DNA of 7,218 nt from Phycisphaerae bacterium (GTDB taxonomy: Bacteria > Planctomycetota > Phycisphaerae > Phycisphaerales > SM1A02): the NCBI GenBank assembly GCA_016873375.1, contig VGXJ01000089.1, positions 1 to 7,218 on the forward strand, in the 5' to 3' direction. The notes beneath the pieces were generated by a model. That model saw only the letters and a list, made by a program, of their open reading frames with translations. It had not been told where the DNA came from and ran no database searches. This document shows, piece after piece, positions 1 through 5,983 of the stretch (its first letter is position 1; every line of letters starts with the position of its first letter). The position numbers and the translations under genes were made by a program.

Positions 1-394
1 GCAGCGCCACCGTCTGGGCCGCCCGCTGGACGAGGTTGCGGAAGACGACCAGATCGAGCGGCTTCTCGATGAAGTCGTACGCCCCGCCCTGGAGGGCCGC
101 CTTGGCCGTGGGTACATCGCCGTGGGCGGTCACCAGGATCGTCTCGGCCTGCGGCTGGCTGGTCTTGGCCTGCGCCAGCACGGCCAAGCCGGCATCAGGT
201 CGCTCCATGACCAGGTCGGTCACGATGACGTCGTACATCCCGCCCTGCAGTTCCTCGGCTGCGGCAGCCGCCGAGTGCACCACCGTGCACACATGGCCCG
301 GCTTGCGCAGCGCCTCAGCCATGGTTTGGGCGTGCTCGGGTTCGTCGTCGACGATGAGCACCTGCGCGCGCACGGTTTCGTCGTCTTTCGGCAT
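1..394 (-). CDS. NtrC-type response regulator, receiver domain (3' end cut by window)
   Basis: The reverse strand from the ATG at 394 is open to the window edge and gives 131 residues of a CheY-like receiver domain. Visible landmarks are the acidic pair in LIVDDEP (D16, D17), the phospho-acceptor aspartate in VIVTDLVM (D60), the conserved threonine in LVTAHGD (T89) and the lysine in DFIEKPLD (K111), so all phosphorylation residues are present. The AHGDVPTAKAALQGGAYDFIEKP stretch is typical of NtrC/AtoC-family regulators, which continue into an AAA+ sigma-54 activator domain and a Fis-type DNA-binding domain; that part lies outside the window, so the output domain is inferred. The family receives a phosphate from a partner histidine kinase in the cytoplasm; no kinase is visible here. 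The gene is transcribed divergently from murC. No Shine-Dalgarno sequence precedes the ATG. Receiver assignment is very sure; the NtrC subclass is likely. Confidence 0.9.
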   Translation of the reverse strand, partial: MPKDDETVRAQVLIVDDEPEHAQTMAEALRKPGHVCTVVHSAAAAAEELQGGMYDVIVTDLVMERPDAGLAVLAQAKTSQPQAETILVTAHGDVPTAKAALQGGAYDFIEKPLDLVVFRNLVQRAAQTVAL

Positions 395-400
395 GGGTGG

Positions 401-406
401 AGTGTA
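401..406 (-). promoter_or_regulatory. Candidate -10 hexamer of the response regulator gene
   Basis: Read on the minus strand this is TACACT (four of six matches to TATAAT), ending 6 bp before the ATG at 394. Transcription would start at or beside the A of the start codon, giving a leaderless mRNA, which fits the missing Shine-Dalgarno sequence. A possible -35, TTGTCC (421-426), lies only 14 bp upstream, shorter than ideal, so the promoter is weakly supported on its own. Confidence 0.35.
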
Positions 407-572
407 TGGACTCCGGCGAGGGACAATCGTCGATGCACGGCGCCGGAACAAGCCGATGAAGCACCGTCGGTCGTGCACGGAGCCCCGGCACTTGGGTACG
501 ATCGACCAGCGTCGGGAACGGATGCCCGGCGGATGCACTCAAGACAGGATTCGTGGTTCGGAAGGCGTGGCC

Positions 573-579
573 AGGAAGG
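573..579 (+). promoter_or_regulatory. Shine-Dalgarno sequence that decides the murC start
   Basis: AGGAAGG lies 10 bp before the ATG at 590 but only 1 bp before the in-frame GTG at 581. The spacing favours ATG 590 as the murC start. It is the clearest Shine-Dalgarno sequence in the window; the other gene starts have weak ones or none. Confidence 0.6.
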
Positions 580-589
580 CGTGAATCGC

Positions 590-2098
590 ATGCGGAGCGA
601 AGCAGCTGGGAAGTGTGGCTCGGGCACGGCGCCCTCGTCGTCGACCGACCCGGTCTTCGGCGGAAAGCGCGTCCATTTCATCGGGATCGGTGGCTCCGGC
701 ATGAGCGGCCTTGCGCAGCTCCTGCAGCGCCGCGGCGCACGCGTGAGCGGCACCGACCAGTCCTGGAGCGAGGTGCTCGATCGGCTTGGCGGTGATGGCA
801 TCACCGTCTCGGTCGATGTGCAGCCGACTGAGCTGCCGGCGTGCGACCTCGTCGTTGCAAGCGCGGCCGTCAAGGACCATCACCCGCTGCTGCAAGCCGC
901 CCGCCGCCGGGGCGTCGAGGTCCTGAACTACGCGCAGGCGCTCGGCCGCGTGATGATCGGCCGCACGGGTATCTCGATCGCCGGCACCCACGGCAAGAGC
1001 ACGACCACCGGCATGCTCGCGCATGTGCTGATCACGGCGGGGGTCGATCCCAGCTTCATCGTGGGGGCGACCTGCAACCAGATCGGCGGCGGCAGCCGCG
1101 TGGGCACCGAGCGCATTCCCGCCGGTTCGCTCGCCGGCGCGCCCGGGGTCATGGTTGCGGAAGCCTGCGAGTACAACCGCTCGTTCCACAGCCACCGCCC
1201 CACGCTGGCCCTGATCAACAACATCGAGGAAGACCACCTCGACTTCTACACCGGCGGTCTTGACGAGATCATCGCCTCATTCAACGCCTTCGCGGCGCGG
1301 CTGCCTGATCGCACGCAAGGCGGTCGGCTGCTCATCGCGCACGATGGCGCGCACCGCCGTCGCGTGACCGCCGGCCTGTCGTGCGCCGTGAGCTCCTTCG
1401 GCTTCGCCGCACTCGCGGACTATCGCGTGCAGTTCGATGCCGAGTCGCGCGAATGCAGCGTGTCGCACCGTGGATCAGAACTGCTGCGCTGGACGAGCCG
1501 CCTGCTGGGCGACCACAATGTGCTCAACTCCGCCGCCGCCGGCATCCTCGCTACATGGGTCGGTGCAGAGCGTGCCCGCATCGAAGAAGGCCTGTCGAGC
1601 TTCGGCGGCGTGGACCGCCGGCTCCAGCACATGGGCGATCGCGTCCTCGCCATCGGCGGCACGGTGCGGGTGTACGACGACTACGGCCACCATCCGACCG
1701 AGGTCGATGCCACGCTCCGGGCGATCCGCGCGGGCCTGGCCCCCACTCGGCTGGTCTGCGTCTTCCAGCCGCATCAGCACAGCCGCACGCGCCACCTGCT
1801 CGATGAGTTCGCGCAGTCCTTCGGGCACGCAGACATCGTGCTGGTGCCGGACATCTACTTCGTGCGCGACAGCGCCGAAGACGCGCAAAGCGTGTCGAGC
1901 GGTGATCTCGTCGCCAAGTTGCGTGAGCGCGGCGCGCAGGCATGGCACATCCCGTCCTTCGAGGGCATCGTGGATCGACTGGACCAGATCGCCCAGGATG
2001 GCGACCTCGTCGTCGTCATGGGAGCAGGCCCGGTCTGGGAGATCGGTCGTGACTGGCTGGCACGCTCCGCTGCCTCGGCAAGCGGGACCACGCCGTGA
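590..2098 (+). CDS. murC: UDP-N-acetylmuramate--L-alanine ligase MurC
   Basis: MurC joins L-alanine to UDP-N-acetylmuramic acid using ATP in the cytoplasm, the first peptide-building step of peptidoglycan precursor synthesis. The 502-residue product has the full Mur-ligase layout: N-terminal UDP-binding domain with GIGGSGMSG (32-40); central ATPase domain with the P-loop GTHGKST (132-138, K136), EACEYNRSF (191-199) and NNIEEDHLDFY (210-220); GDHNVLN (307-313); and C-terminal domain with DDYGHHPTEV (363-372) and FQPHQHSRT (392-400). DYGHHPTE is diagnostic for MurC among the Mur ligases. Length is normal for the family (about 450-500), with roughly 25 weakly conserved residues before the first strand. 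ATG 590 is chosen for the AGGAAGG spacing; GTG 581 would add three residues. The frame stays open upstream to 122, but that part is antisense to the response regulator. The stop overlaps the murB start by 4 bp, implying translational coupling. Confidence 0.97.
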   Translation: MRSEAAGKCGSGTAPSSSTDPVFGGKRVHFIGIGGSGMSGLAQLLQRRGARVSGTDQSWSEVLDRLGGDGITVSVDVQPTELPACDLVVASAAVKDHHPLLQAARRRGVEVLNYAQALGRVMIGRTGISIAGTHGKSTTTGMLAHVLITAGVDPSFIVGATCNQIGGGSRVGTERIPAGSLAGAPGVMVAEACEYNRSFHSHRPTLALINNIEEDHLDFYTGGLDEIIASFNAFAARLPDRTQGGRLLIAHDGAHRRRVTAGLSCAVSSFGFAALADYRVQFDAESRECSVSHRGSELLRWTSRLLGDHNVLNSAAAGILATWVGAERARIEEGLSSFGGVDRRLQHMGDRVLAIGGTVRVYDDYGHHPTEVDATLRAIRAGLAPTRLVCVFQPHQHSRTRHLLDEFAQSFGHADIVLVPDIYFVRDSAEDAQSVSSGDLVAKLRERGAQAWHIPSFEGIVDRLDQIAQDGDLVVVMGAGPVWEIGRDWLARSAASASGTTP

Positions 2099-3051
2099 GC
2101 ACCACCATGGATCGCCATTGGACGAGCCTCTTCAGCGACCTCGATGTCAACGTGCAGGCCGATGCCCCCCTCGGGCCACTCACATGGTTCGGCATCGGTG
2201 GGCGCGCCGATGCGCTGGTCACGCCACGCTCGCCCGAAGCGCTTGCCGAGCTCGTGCGCCGCTGCAGGCACAATCAGGTCCGCATGCGCGTGCTCGGGTC
2301 CGGCGCGAACCTGCTCGTCGATGATGCCGGGGTGGAGGGCGTCGTCATCAGCCTCGCGGATCCCTCATTCACTTCGCTCGAGGTGAACACCGAGGGCGGC
2401 ATCGAACTCATGAAGGTCGGCGCAGGCCATGACCTGATGAAGCTCGTGACCGAGTGTGCCCGCCGTGGGCTCACGGGGCTCGAAGGCATGACGGGCATCC
2501 CCGCGCAGGTTGGCGGCGCCCTCGCGATGAATGCCGGCGGGCGCTACGGCGAGATCGGTGATGCCGTGCACGCGGTAGCCATCGTCCGGCCCGATGGGGC
2601 CTTATGCGTCTACGCCAAGAGCGAACTGCACTTTGCCTACCGTCACGCCACGCTGCCCGAAGGCGTGATCGCGTGGGCGACCTTCTCGATGCGCGAGGAG
2701 AATCCGCTTGAGGTCCGCGCTCGAGTCCAGGAGTACATGGCGTACAAGAAGTCGGTCCAGCCGATGTCCAACAGCGCCGCAGGCTGCATGTTCAAGAACC
2801 CCGTCGACCCCGGGACGAGCCAGCGCGTCAGCGCGGGCAAGCTGATCGACGACGCGGGCCTCAAGGGCCGCCGCGTCGGCAAGGCATTCATCAGCGACCG
2901 CCACGCGAACTTCTTCACGTGCGAGCCGGGCGCGCGCACCGATGACCTGCGCGAACTCGTGCGGGTCGCCCAGCATGCGGTGCGCGAGCGCACGGGGCTT
3001 GGGCTCGAGACCGAAGTGGTCTTCTGGAGCCGGCACGGGGACGGCGCATGA
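2095..3051 (+). CDS. murB: UDP-N-acetylenolpyruvoylglucosamine reductase MurB (type II)
   Basis: MurB is the cytoplasmic FAD enzyme that reduces UDP-GlcNAc-enolpyruvate with NADPH to UDP-MurNAc, the substrate of MurC. The 318-residue product shows the FAD-binding part with TWFGIGGRAD (30-39), LGSGANLLVDD (67-77) and GMTGIPAQVGGALAMNAGG (131-149), the FAYR motif (180-183), the catalytic loop SAAGCMFKNP (227-236), AGKLIDDAGLKG (247-258), the HANFF motif (270-274) and C-terminal LETEV (304-308) carrying the active-site glutamate. The size and the short FAYR region fit type II MurB. The position usually held by the proton-donating serine (SAGSxFKNP) is cysteine here, C231. The GTG start at 2095 is preferred because it gives a GTGA overlap with the murC stop and has a weak GGGA sequence 7 bp upstream; ATG 2107 is the alternative. 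Its stop overlaps the ddl ATG by 4 bp. Confidence 0.96.
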   Translation: MSTTMDRHWTSLFSDLDVNVQADAPLGPLTWFGIGGRADALVTPRSPEALAELVRRCRHNQVRMRVLGSGANLLVDDAGVEGVVISLADPSFTSLEVNTEGGIELMKVGAGHDLMKLVTECARRGLTGLEGMTGIPAQVGGALAMNAGGRYGEIGDAVHAVAIVRPDGALCVYAKSELHFAYRHATLPEGVIAWATFSMREENPLEVRARVQEYMAYKKSVQPMSNSAAGCMFKNPVDPGTSQRVSAGKLIDDAGLKGRRVGKAFISDRHANFFTCEPGARTDDLRELVRVAQHAVRERTGLGLETEVVFWSRHGDGA

Positions 3052-3956
3052 GCCGGACCAGCGTGCTGGTGCTCAAGGGCGGCCCCGATGCCGAGCGCGA
3101 GGTGAGCCTGCGCAGCGGAGGGCGCGTCGCGCAAGCGCTGCGCGACGACGGGACCTTCGATGTGATCGAACTTGCCATCGATGCCCCCGGCGCCGATGCG
3201 TTGGCGCAGCTCCAGGGCGATGTCGTCTTCCCGGTGCTGCACGGACCGTGGGGTGAAGGCGGGCCGCTGCAGGAGTTGCTGGAGGCAGCAGGTCGACCCT
3301 TCGTGGGTTGCGGCTCGGCCGCAGCCCGCATCGCCATGGACAAGGCCGCCACCAAGACCATCGCCGCGCGCGCCGGCGTCCCCACGCCAAGGGCTCGCGT
3401 CCTGCGCCGTGGCGATGAGCTCGATCTTGAACCGCCAGTCGTCATCAAGCCCAGCAACGACGGCTCGAGCGTCGATCTGTTCGTCTGCAAGGATCGTGCA
3501 GAGGTCGACCGCGCCCTGGCCACGGCCTTCTCCCGGCGCGAACTCATGCTCGCCGAGGAGTTCATCACCGGCCGCGAGATCACCGTGGGCTGGCTCAACG
3601 GGCGCGCGCTGCCGATCGTGGAGATCGTTCCGGCCGATGGGCTTTACGACTACGAGGCCAAGTATGTGCGCAAGGACACGCGCTACGTGCTCGACCCCGA
3701 ACTGCCTGCCGGCGTCGCCGAACGAGCCCAGGCCGCGACGGTCGGCATCTGCAGGGCGTTGGGCTGCCGGCACATCTCGCGCGTTGACTTCATGGTCGAC
3801 GACCGCGGCCCATGGATGCTCGAAGTCAACACCATGCCCGGCATGACCGACACGAGCCTTGTCCCCAAGGCAGCTGCCCACGCCGGCCTGCCGTTCCCGG
3901 CGCTCTGCCGGACCTTGGTCGAGTGCGCGCTTGGGGCTCTTTCCACCAAGCCCTGA
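3048..3956 (+). CDS. ddl: D-alanine--D-alanine ligase Ddl
   Basis: Ddl is the cytoplasmic ATP-grasp enzyme that joins two D-alanines; the dipeptide is then attached to the muramyl tripeptide by MurF. The 302-residue product is almost the length of E. coli DdlB (306). Visible motifs are LKGGPDAEREVSLRSG (9-24), HGPWGEGG (65-72), VIKPSNDGSSVD (132-143, ATP lysine K134), EEFITGREITVG (170-181), YDYEAKY (200-206) and VDFMV followed by LEVNTMPGMTDTSLVP (258-273). The E. coli catalytic triad E15/S150/Y216 corresponds to E16/S140/Y206, and the magnesium ligands to D247, E259 and N261. The tyrosine in YDYEAKY is that of ordinary D-Ala-D-Ala ligases rather than D-lactate ligases. Two near-invariant positions differ: GED to GEG (G71) and GSSVG to GSSVD (D143). 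The ATGA overlap with murB and a GGGGA sequence (3037-3041) support ATG 3048. Confidence 0.97.
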   Translation: MSRTSVLVLKGGPDAEREVSLRSGGRVAQALRDDGTFDVIELAIDAPGADALAQLQGDVVFPVLHGPWGEGGPLQELLEAAGRPFVGCGSAAARIAMDKAATKTIAARAGVPTPRARVLRRGDELDLEPPVVIKPSNDGSSVDLFVCKDRAEVDRALATAFSRRELMLAEEFITGREITVGWLNGRALPIVEIVPADGLYDYEAKYVRKDTRYVLDPELPAGVAERAQAATVGICRALGCRHISRVDFMVDDRGPWMLEVNTMPGMTDTSLVPKAAAHAGLPFPALCRTLVECALGALSTKP

Positions 3957-3977
3957 ATTCTCGCCCCTGCGGCATTG

Positions 3978-3990
3978 ATCGGCCGATAGC
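3978..3990 (+). promoter_or_regulatory. Perfect 10-bp palindrome with a weak -10-like hexamer in the ddl / FtsQ-like gap
   Basis: The 41-bp gap 3957-3997 contains the perfect palindrome ATCGGCCGAT (3978-3987), overlapping GATAGC (3985-3990), which ends 7 bp before the next ATG. GATAGC matches TATAAT at only three of six positions and no good -35 lies 16-18 bp upstream. It could be an operator over an internal promoter or chance; the next gene has no Shine-Dalgarno sequence. Confidence 0.2.
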
Positions 3991-3997
3991 ACCCGCT

Positions 3998-4834
3998 ATG
4001 TCGTCACGTTCGTCGTCGTCCAAGGCACCTCAAGCATCCTGGCGGGCCATTGCCGAACGCATCGCCAGCATCGGCGCATGGCTGGGCTGTGCCGTGGTGG
4101 TCGTGGTTCTGGCCACGGTCGTCCTGCCCCGGCTGCGCGGAACCGCCTACGGGTCGACCTCGGCGCGCACCGCCATCCGCTTCCCGAATGCCCCGCGATG
4201 GATGACGACCGCCGAGATGAAGCCGATCGAGGACGCCGCGCAGTCGATCGTGGCCACCGGTCAAGGGCGTGACATGCTGCAGACCCTGCAGCGCTATCTC
4301 GAATCAACGGGCTGGTTCGAGTCGGTCGAGCAGGTGCGCCTGGTGGACCATGATGGCATCGAGGTCATCGCGACCTACGCCACCCCCACCGCGCTCGTGG
4401 CTGACGGTGGCATCGATCACCTCTGCGACTCGCGCGGGCATCGCATGGCGCGCGACTACCGCGCCAAGGATGGACCATCGCTGGTTCGCGTGCTCGGCGT
4501 GGCCGGTTCGACGCCGGCGGTCGCAGGCGCGTGGAGTGGAACCGCACTCAAGGATGCGATCAACCTGCTGCAGACGCTCGATGCGCAGCCATGGCGAAGC
4601 CAGGTCGCCGCGATCGGCGTTGGCCGCCACGCCAAGGATGGAACGCTCGAACTGGTGACGACCGGCGGAAGCACCATCGTGTGGGGCCGCGCGCCGTCGG
4701 CGGCATCGCCCGCTGAAGTGCCAACGGGCCAGAAGCTGGAGTACCTTGCGTTCCTGTATGCGAAGCACGGGCGCATCGACCATGGTCACCCCACGAGCAT
4801 CGATGTCAGGGTCGACTGCGCCAGCGCCCGCTGA
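3998..4834 (+). CDS. Divergent FtsQ/DivIB-like cell division protein
   Basis: The 278-residue product has a short, basic, Ser-rich cytoplasmic N-terminus (1-23), one membrane helix at about 24-45 (IGAWLGCAVVVVVLATVVLP) and a periplasmic remainder, the bitopic topology of FtsQ. The soluble part follows the FtsQ order: a POTRA-like region (about 60-130, with LESTGWFESVEQVRL and IEVIATYATPTALV), a segment ending HLCDSRGHRM resembling the FtsQ motif for a residual cysteine/aspartate-glycine turn, LVRVLGVAG (162-170), a helix ALKDAINLLQTL (183-194), strands to TIVWG (226-230), and KLEYLAFLY (246-254) leading to SIDVRVD (267-273), like the terminal VDLR of FtsQ. FtsQ joins FtsB/FtsL and recruits septal wall synthases. 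Its place directly after murC-murB-ddl matches classical dcw gene order. No strongly conserved signature is present, so the assignment rests on topology, pattern and position. ATG 3998 is chosen because the frame upstream overlaps ddl. Confidence 0.62.
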   Translation: MSSRSSSSKAPQASWRAIAERIASIGAWLGCAVVVVVLATVVLPRLRGTAYGSTSARTAIRFPNAPRWMTTAEMKPIEDAAQSIVATGQGRDMLQTLQRYLESTGWFESVEQVRLVDHDGIEVIATYATPTALVADGGIDHLCDSRGHRMARDYRAKDGPSLVRVLGVAGSTPAVAGAWSGTALKDAINLLQTLDAQPWRSQVAAIGVGRHAKDGTLELVTTGGSTIVWGRAPSAASPAEVPTGQKLEYLAFLYAKHGRIDHGHPTSIDVRVDCASAR

Positions 4835-5489
4835 GCGCGCCCACACACCCCTGCCCCGCTGGCTGGTGGTGGCAGCCTTTTGCTGGCTTGCGGCTTCATG
4901 GGCCATCAGCACCAAGTTCATGACCCCGTCCACGGCAACGCGCGCCAGCGTGGCCCATGCCGTGCAGACCTTCACGCTGATGGTGGCCGCCGGTGCCATC
5001 GTGGCGTGGCCCCTTGCACGCCTGAGCCTGCGCACACCGGGCTCGATCGTGCGGACCATCCTGCTCGATGCGATCACGATCGTGGTCCTCGTGCACGTCA
5101 CGATCTTCCCGCTGCGAGCGATCTCAGGCTGGAGCCGCGACCGACTGCTGTTGCTCGATGCGAGCCTGATGTCGGCAATCGCCATCGCGGCAAGCGTGCT
5201 GCTGGTCGGCCTGCGCTCGGATCGCGCGGTTCGCCGCGCGCTGGCGGGCTTTGCCATCGTGCTGCTCGCTGCAGGCCCTGAAGCCCCTTGGATTGCCTTG
5301 GGATTTCAAGCACCGAGCGTGGCCCGTGCGTTGCCGGGCGCGCTGTCGGTCGCATGGTCGTTCGCTGATCCCAGCCCGGGCCCGGTGAACACGGCCATGA
5401 TGAGCGACACGCTAGCCACTGCCATCATCGCTGCGGCAGCACTCTGCACGGCAGTGGCATGGTCGCGTCGCACCGTCACCCTTGCGTGA
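4803..5489 (+). CDS. Unrecognised protein with six predicted membrane segments
   Basis: I do not recognise this 228-residue protein. After a short hydrophilic N-terminus it shows six hydrophobic stretches at about 20-37, 52-74, 84-106, 114-137, 146-168 and 202-220, joined by short loops, several rich in arginine (for example LRSDRAVRR, 137-145), and a short basic C-terminus. No catalytic motif or cofactor site is evident. ATG 4803 starts inside the 3' end of the FtsQ-like gene (32-bp overlap), so the two are probably co-transcribed and perhaps translationally coupled; ATG 4782 is an alternative start. No clear Shine-Dalgarno sequence is seen for either. Position suggests a role linked to the envelope or division, but that is only guilt by association. 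Hydrophobic frames can arise antisense to real genes in high-GC DNA; here the plus frame fills the whole gap between two genes and its membrane pattern is regular, which supports it being real. Confidence 0.72.
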   Translation: MSGSTAPAPAERAHTPLPRWLVVAAFCWLAASWAISTKFMTPSTATRASVAHAVQTFTLMVAAGAIVAWPLARLSLRTPGSIVRTILLDAITIVVLVHVTIFPLRAISGWSRDRLLLLDASLMSAIAIAASVLLVGLRSDRAVRRALAGFAIVLLAAGPEAPWIALGFQAPSVARALPGALSVAWSFADPSPGPVNTAMMSDTLATAIIAAAALCTAVAWSRRTVTLA

Positions 5490-5510
5490 GGCTGCCGCTC
5501 GGGCTACCTT
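5482..5510 (+). promoter_or_regulatory. Candidate greA promoter, apparently leaderless
   Basis: TTGCGT (5482-5487) and TACCTT (5505-5510) are separated by exactly 17 bp, the ideal sigma-70 spacing. The -10-like hexamer ends 6 bp before the greA ATG at 5517, so transcription would start at the start codon itself. No Shine-Dalgarno sequence is present in the 27-bp gap (5490-5516), consistent with a leaderless mRNA. The -35 overlaps the stop codon of the preceding gene. Each hexamer matches its consensus at only about half or a little more of its positions. Confidence 0.4.
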
Positions 5511-5516
5511 TTCCCC

Positions 5517-5981
5517 ATGGAACTCGTGACACGGGCTGACAAGGAGCGCCTTGAGGCGCAGCTGGCGGCGCTTCGGGCGCTTGACAAGCAGCTTGTCGAG
5601 CGCATTGCCGAGGCTCGCGCCCAGGGCGACCTGCGCGAGAACGCCGACTACCACGCCTCGCGCGAGGACAAGTCGATCAACGACGCCAAGATCCGCGAGC
5701 TCGAGGCCCGCCTCTCTGGCGTGCAGGTGGTCGACCAGTCGGAGATGCCCACCGACATGGTGTTCCTTGGTGCTGAGATCACCATCCGCGACGAGGCCAA
5801 CGGCCGCGAAGACCGCTACAAGATCGTGAGCAGCCTGACCGACGCGGATGACCTTCCCTATCGCGAGGTCACCTCCACCGGCCCCATGGGCCAAGCCCTC
5901 ATGAAGGCCCGCGTGGGCGACACCGTGCGCGTGAACTTACCCAAGGGCGAGAAGCGGCTGACGGTCATCACCATCCACTGA
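5517..5981 (+). CDS. greA: Transcription elongation factor GreA
   Basis: GreA enters the secondary channel of RNA polymerase and stimulates cleavage of the nascent RNA in backtracked complexes, rescuing stalled elongation. The 154-residue product (E. coli GreA is 158) has an N-terminal antiparallel coiled coil at about 1-75 with the acidic tip GDLRENADYHASRE (37-50); D38 and E41 correspond to the catalytic pair D41/E44 of E. coli. The C-terminal FKBP-like domain follows (about 80-154), with VFLGAEITI (82-90), the TSTGPMGQALMKARVGDTV segment (119-137) and terminal strands KRLTVITIH. Nothing is truncated. ATG 5517 aligns with the family N-terminus. The gene is 27 bp after the membrane-protein gene but probably has its own promoter. 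It faces the FG-GAP gene convergently, with a palindromic repeat array starting 2 bp after its stop codon. Confidence 0.96.
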   Translation: MELVTRADKERLEAQLAALRALDKQLVERIAEARAQGDLRENADYHASREDKSINDAKIRELEARLSGVQVVDQSEMPTDMVFLGAEITIRDEANGREDRYKIVSSLTDADDLPYREVTSTGPMGQALMKARVGDTVRVNLPKGEKRLTVITIH

Positions 5982-5983
5982 AT

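Larger units (their letters stand above)
395..589. promoter_or_regulatory. Divergent intergenic region, response regulator / murC
   Basis: This 195-bp stretch lies between two divergent start codons and must hold the promoters for both directions. Besides the minus-strand -10 candidate at 401-406, a plus-strand TACGAT at 497-502 (four of six matches to TATAAT) could drive murC with a leader of about 80 nt, but no good -35 was found for it. TGCAC occurs at 434-438, 474-478 and 534-538; the first two sit in an imperfect direct repeat (roughly 427-446 and 467-488) that could be an operator. An ATG at 522 opens a 20-codon frame ending at 584 that may or may not be translated. No RNA gene or terminator is apparent. 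Confidence 0.45.

Noticed and set aside
122..589. Upstream in-frame extension of murC by 156 codons
   Set aside because: It runs antisense through the receiver domain of the response regulator and has no MurC homology; a Shine-Dalgarno sequence at 573-579 places the start at 590.
1160..1186. MurC motif EACEYNRSF instead of the E. coli-like EADESDASF
   Set aside because: The EACEY form is known in other bacterial MurC proteins, for example from Staphylococcus, so it is not an anomaly.
1437..2324. Plus-strand 295-codon frame inside murC and murB
   Set aside because: It crosses the murC/murB junction in another frame, and its Arg/Ser/Ala-rich composition is typical of a shadow frame.
3930..3953. 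Possible terminator hairpin at the end of ddl (GGGCT / AGCCC or CTTGG / CCAAG)
   Set aside because: The stems are only 5 bp, lie within the ddl coding sequence, and no T-run follows; cotranscription with the next gene is more likely.
2643..3992. Long minus-strand open frame of 449 codons opposite murB and ddl
   Set aside because: It is antisense to two unmistakable enzymes, and its composition reflects GC-rich codon shadowing. No recognisable domain is visible.
3812..3997. Upstream extension of the FtsQ-like gene into ddl
   Set aside because: It overlaps the conserved Ddl C-terminus. From ATG 3998 the protein has the expected short cytoplasmic tail before the membrane helix.
4304..5257. Minus-strand open frame of 317 codons opposite the FtsQ-like and membrane-protein genes
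   Set aside because: The sequence is low-complexity and arginine-rich with no membrane or domain pattern, whereas the plus-strand frames have coherent topology and operon-like overlaps.
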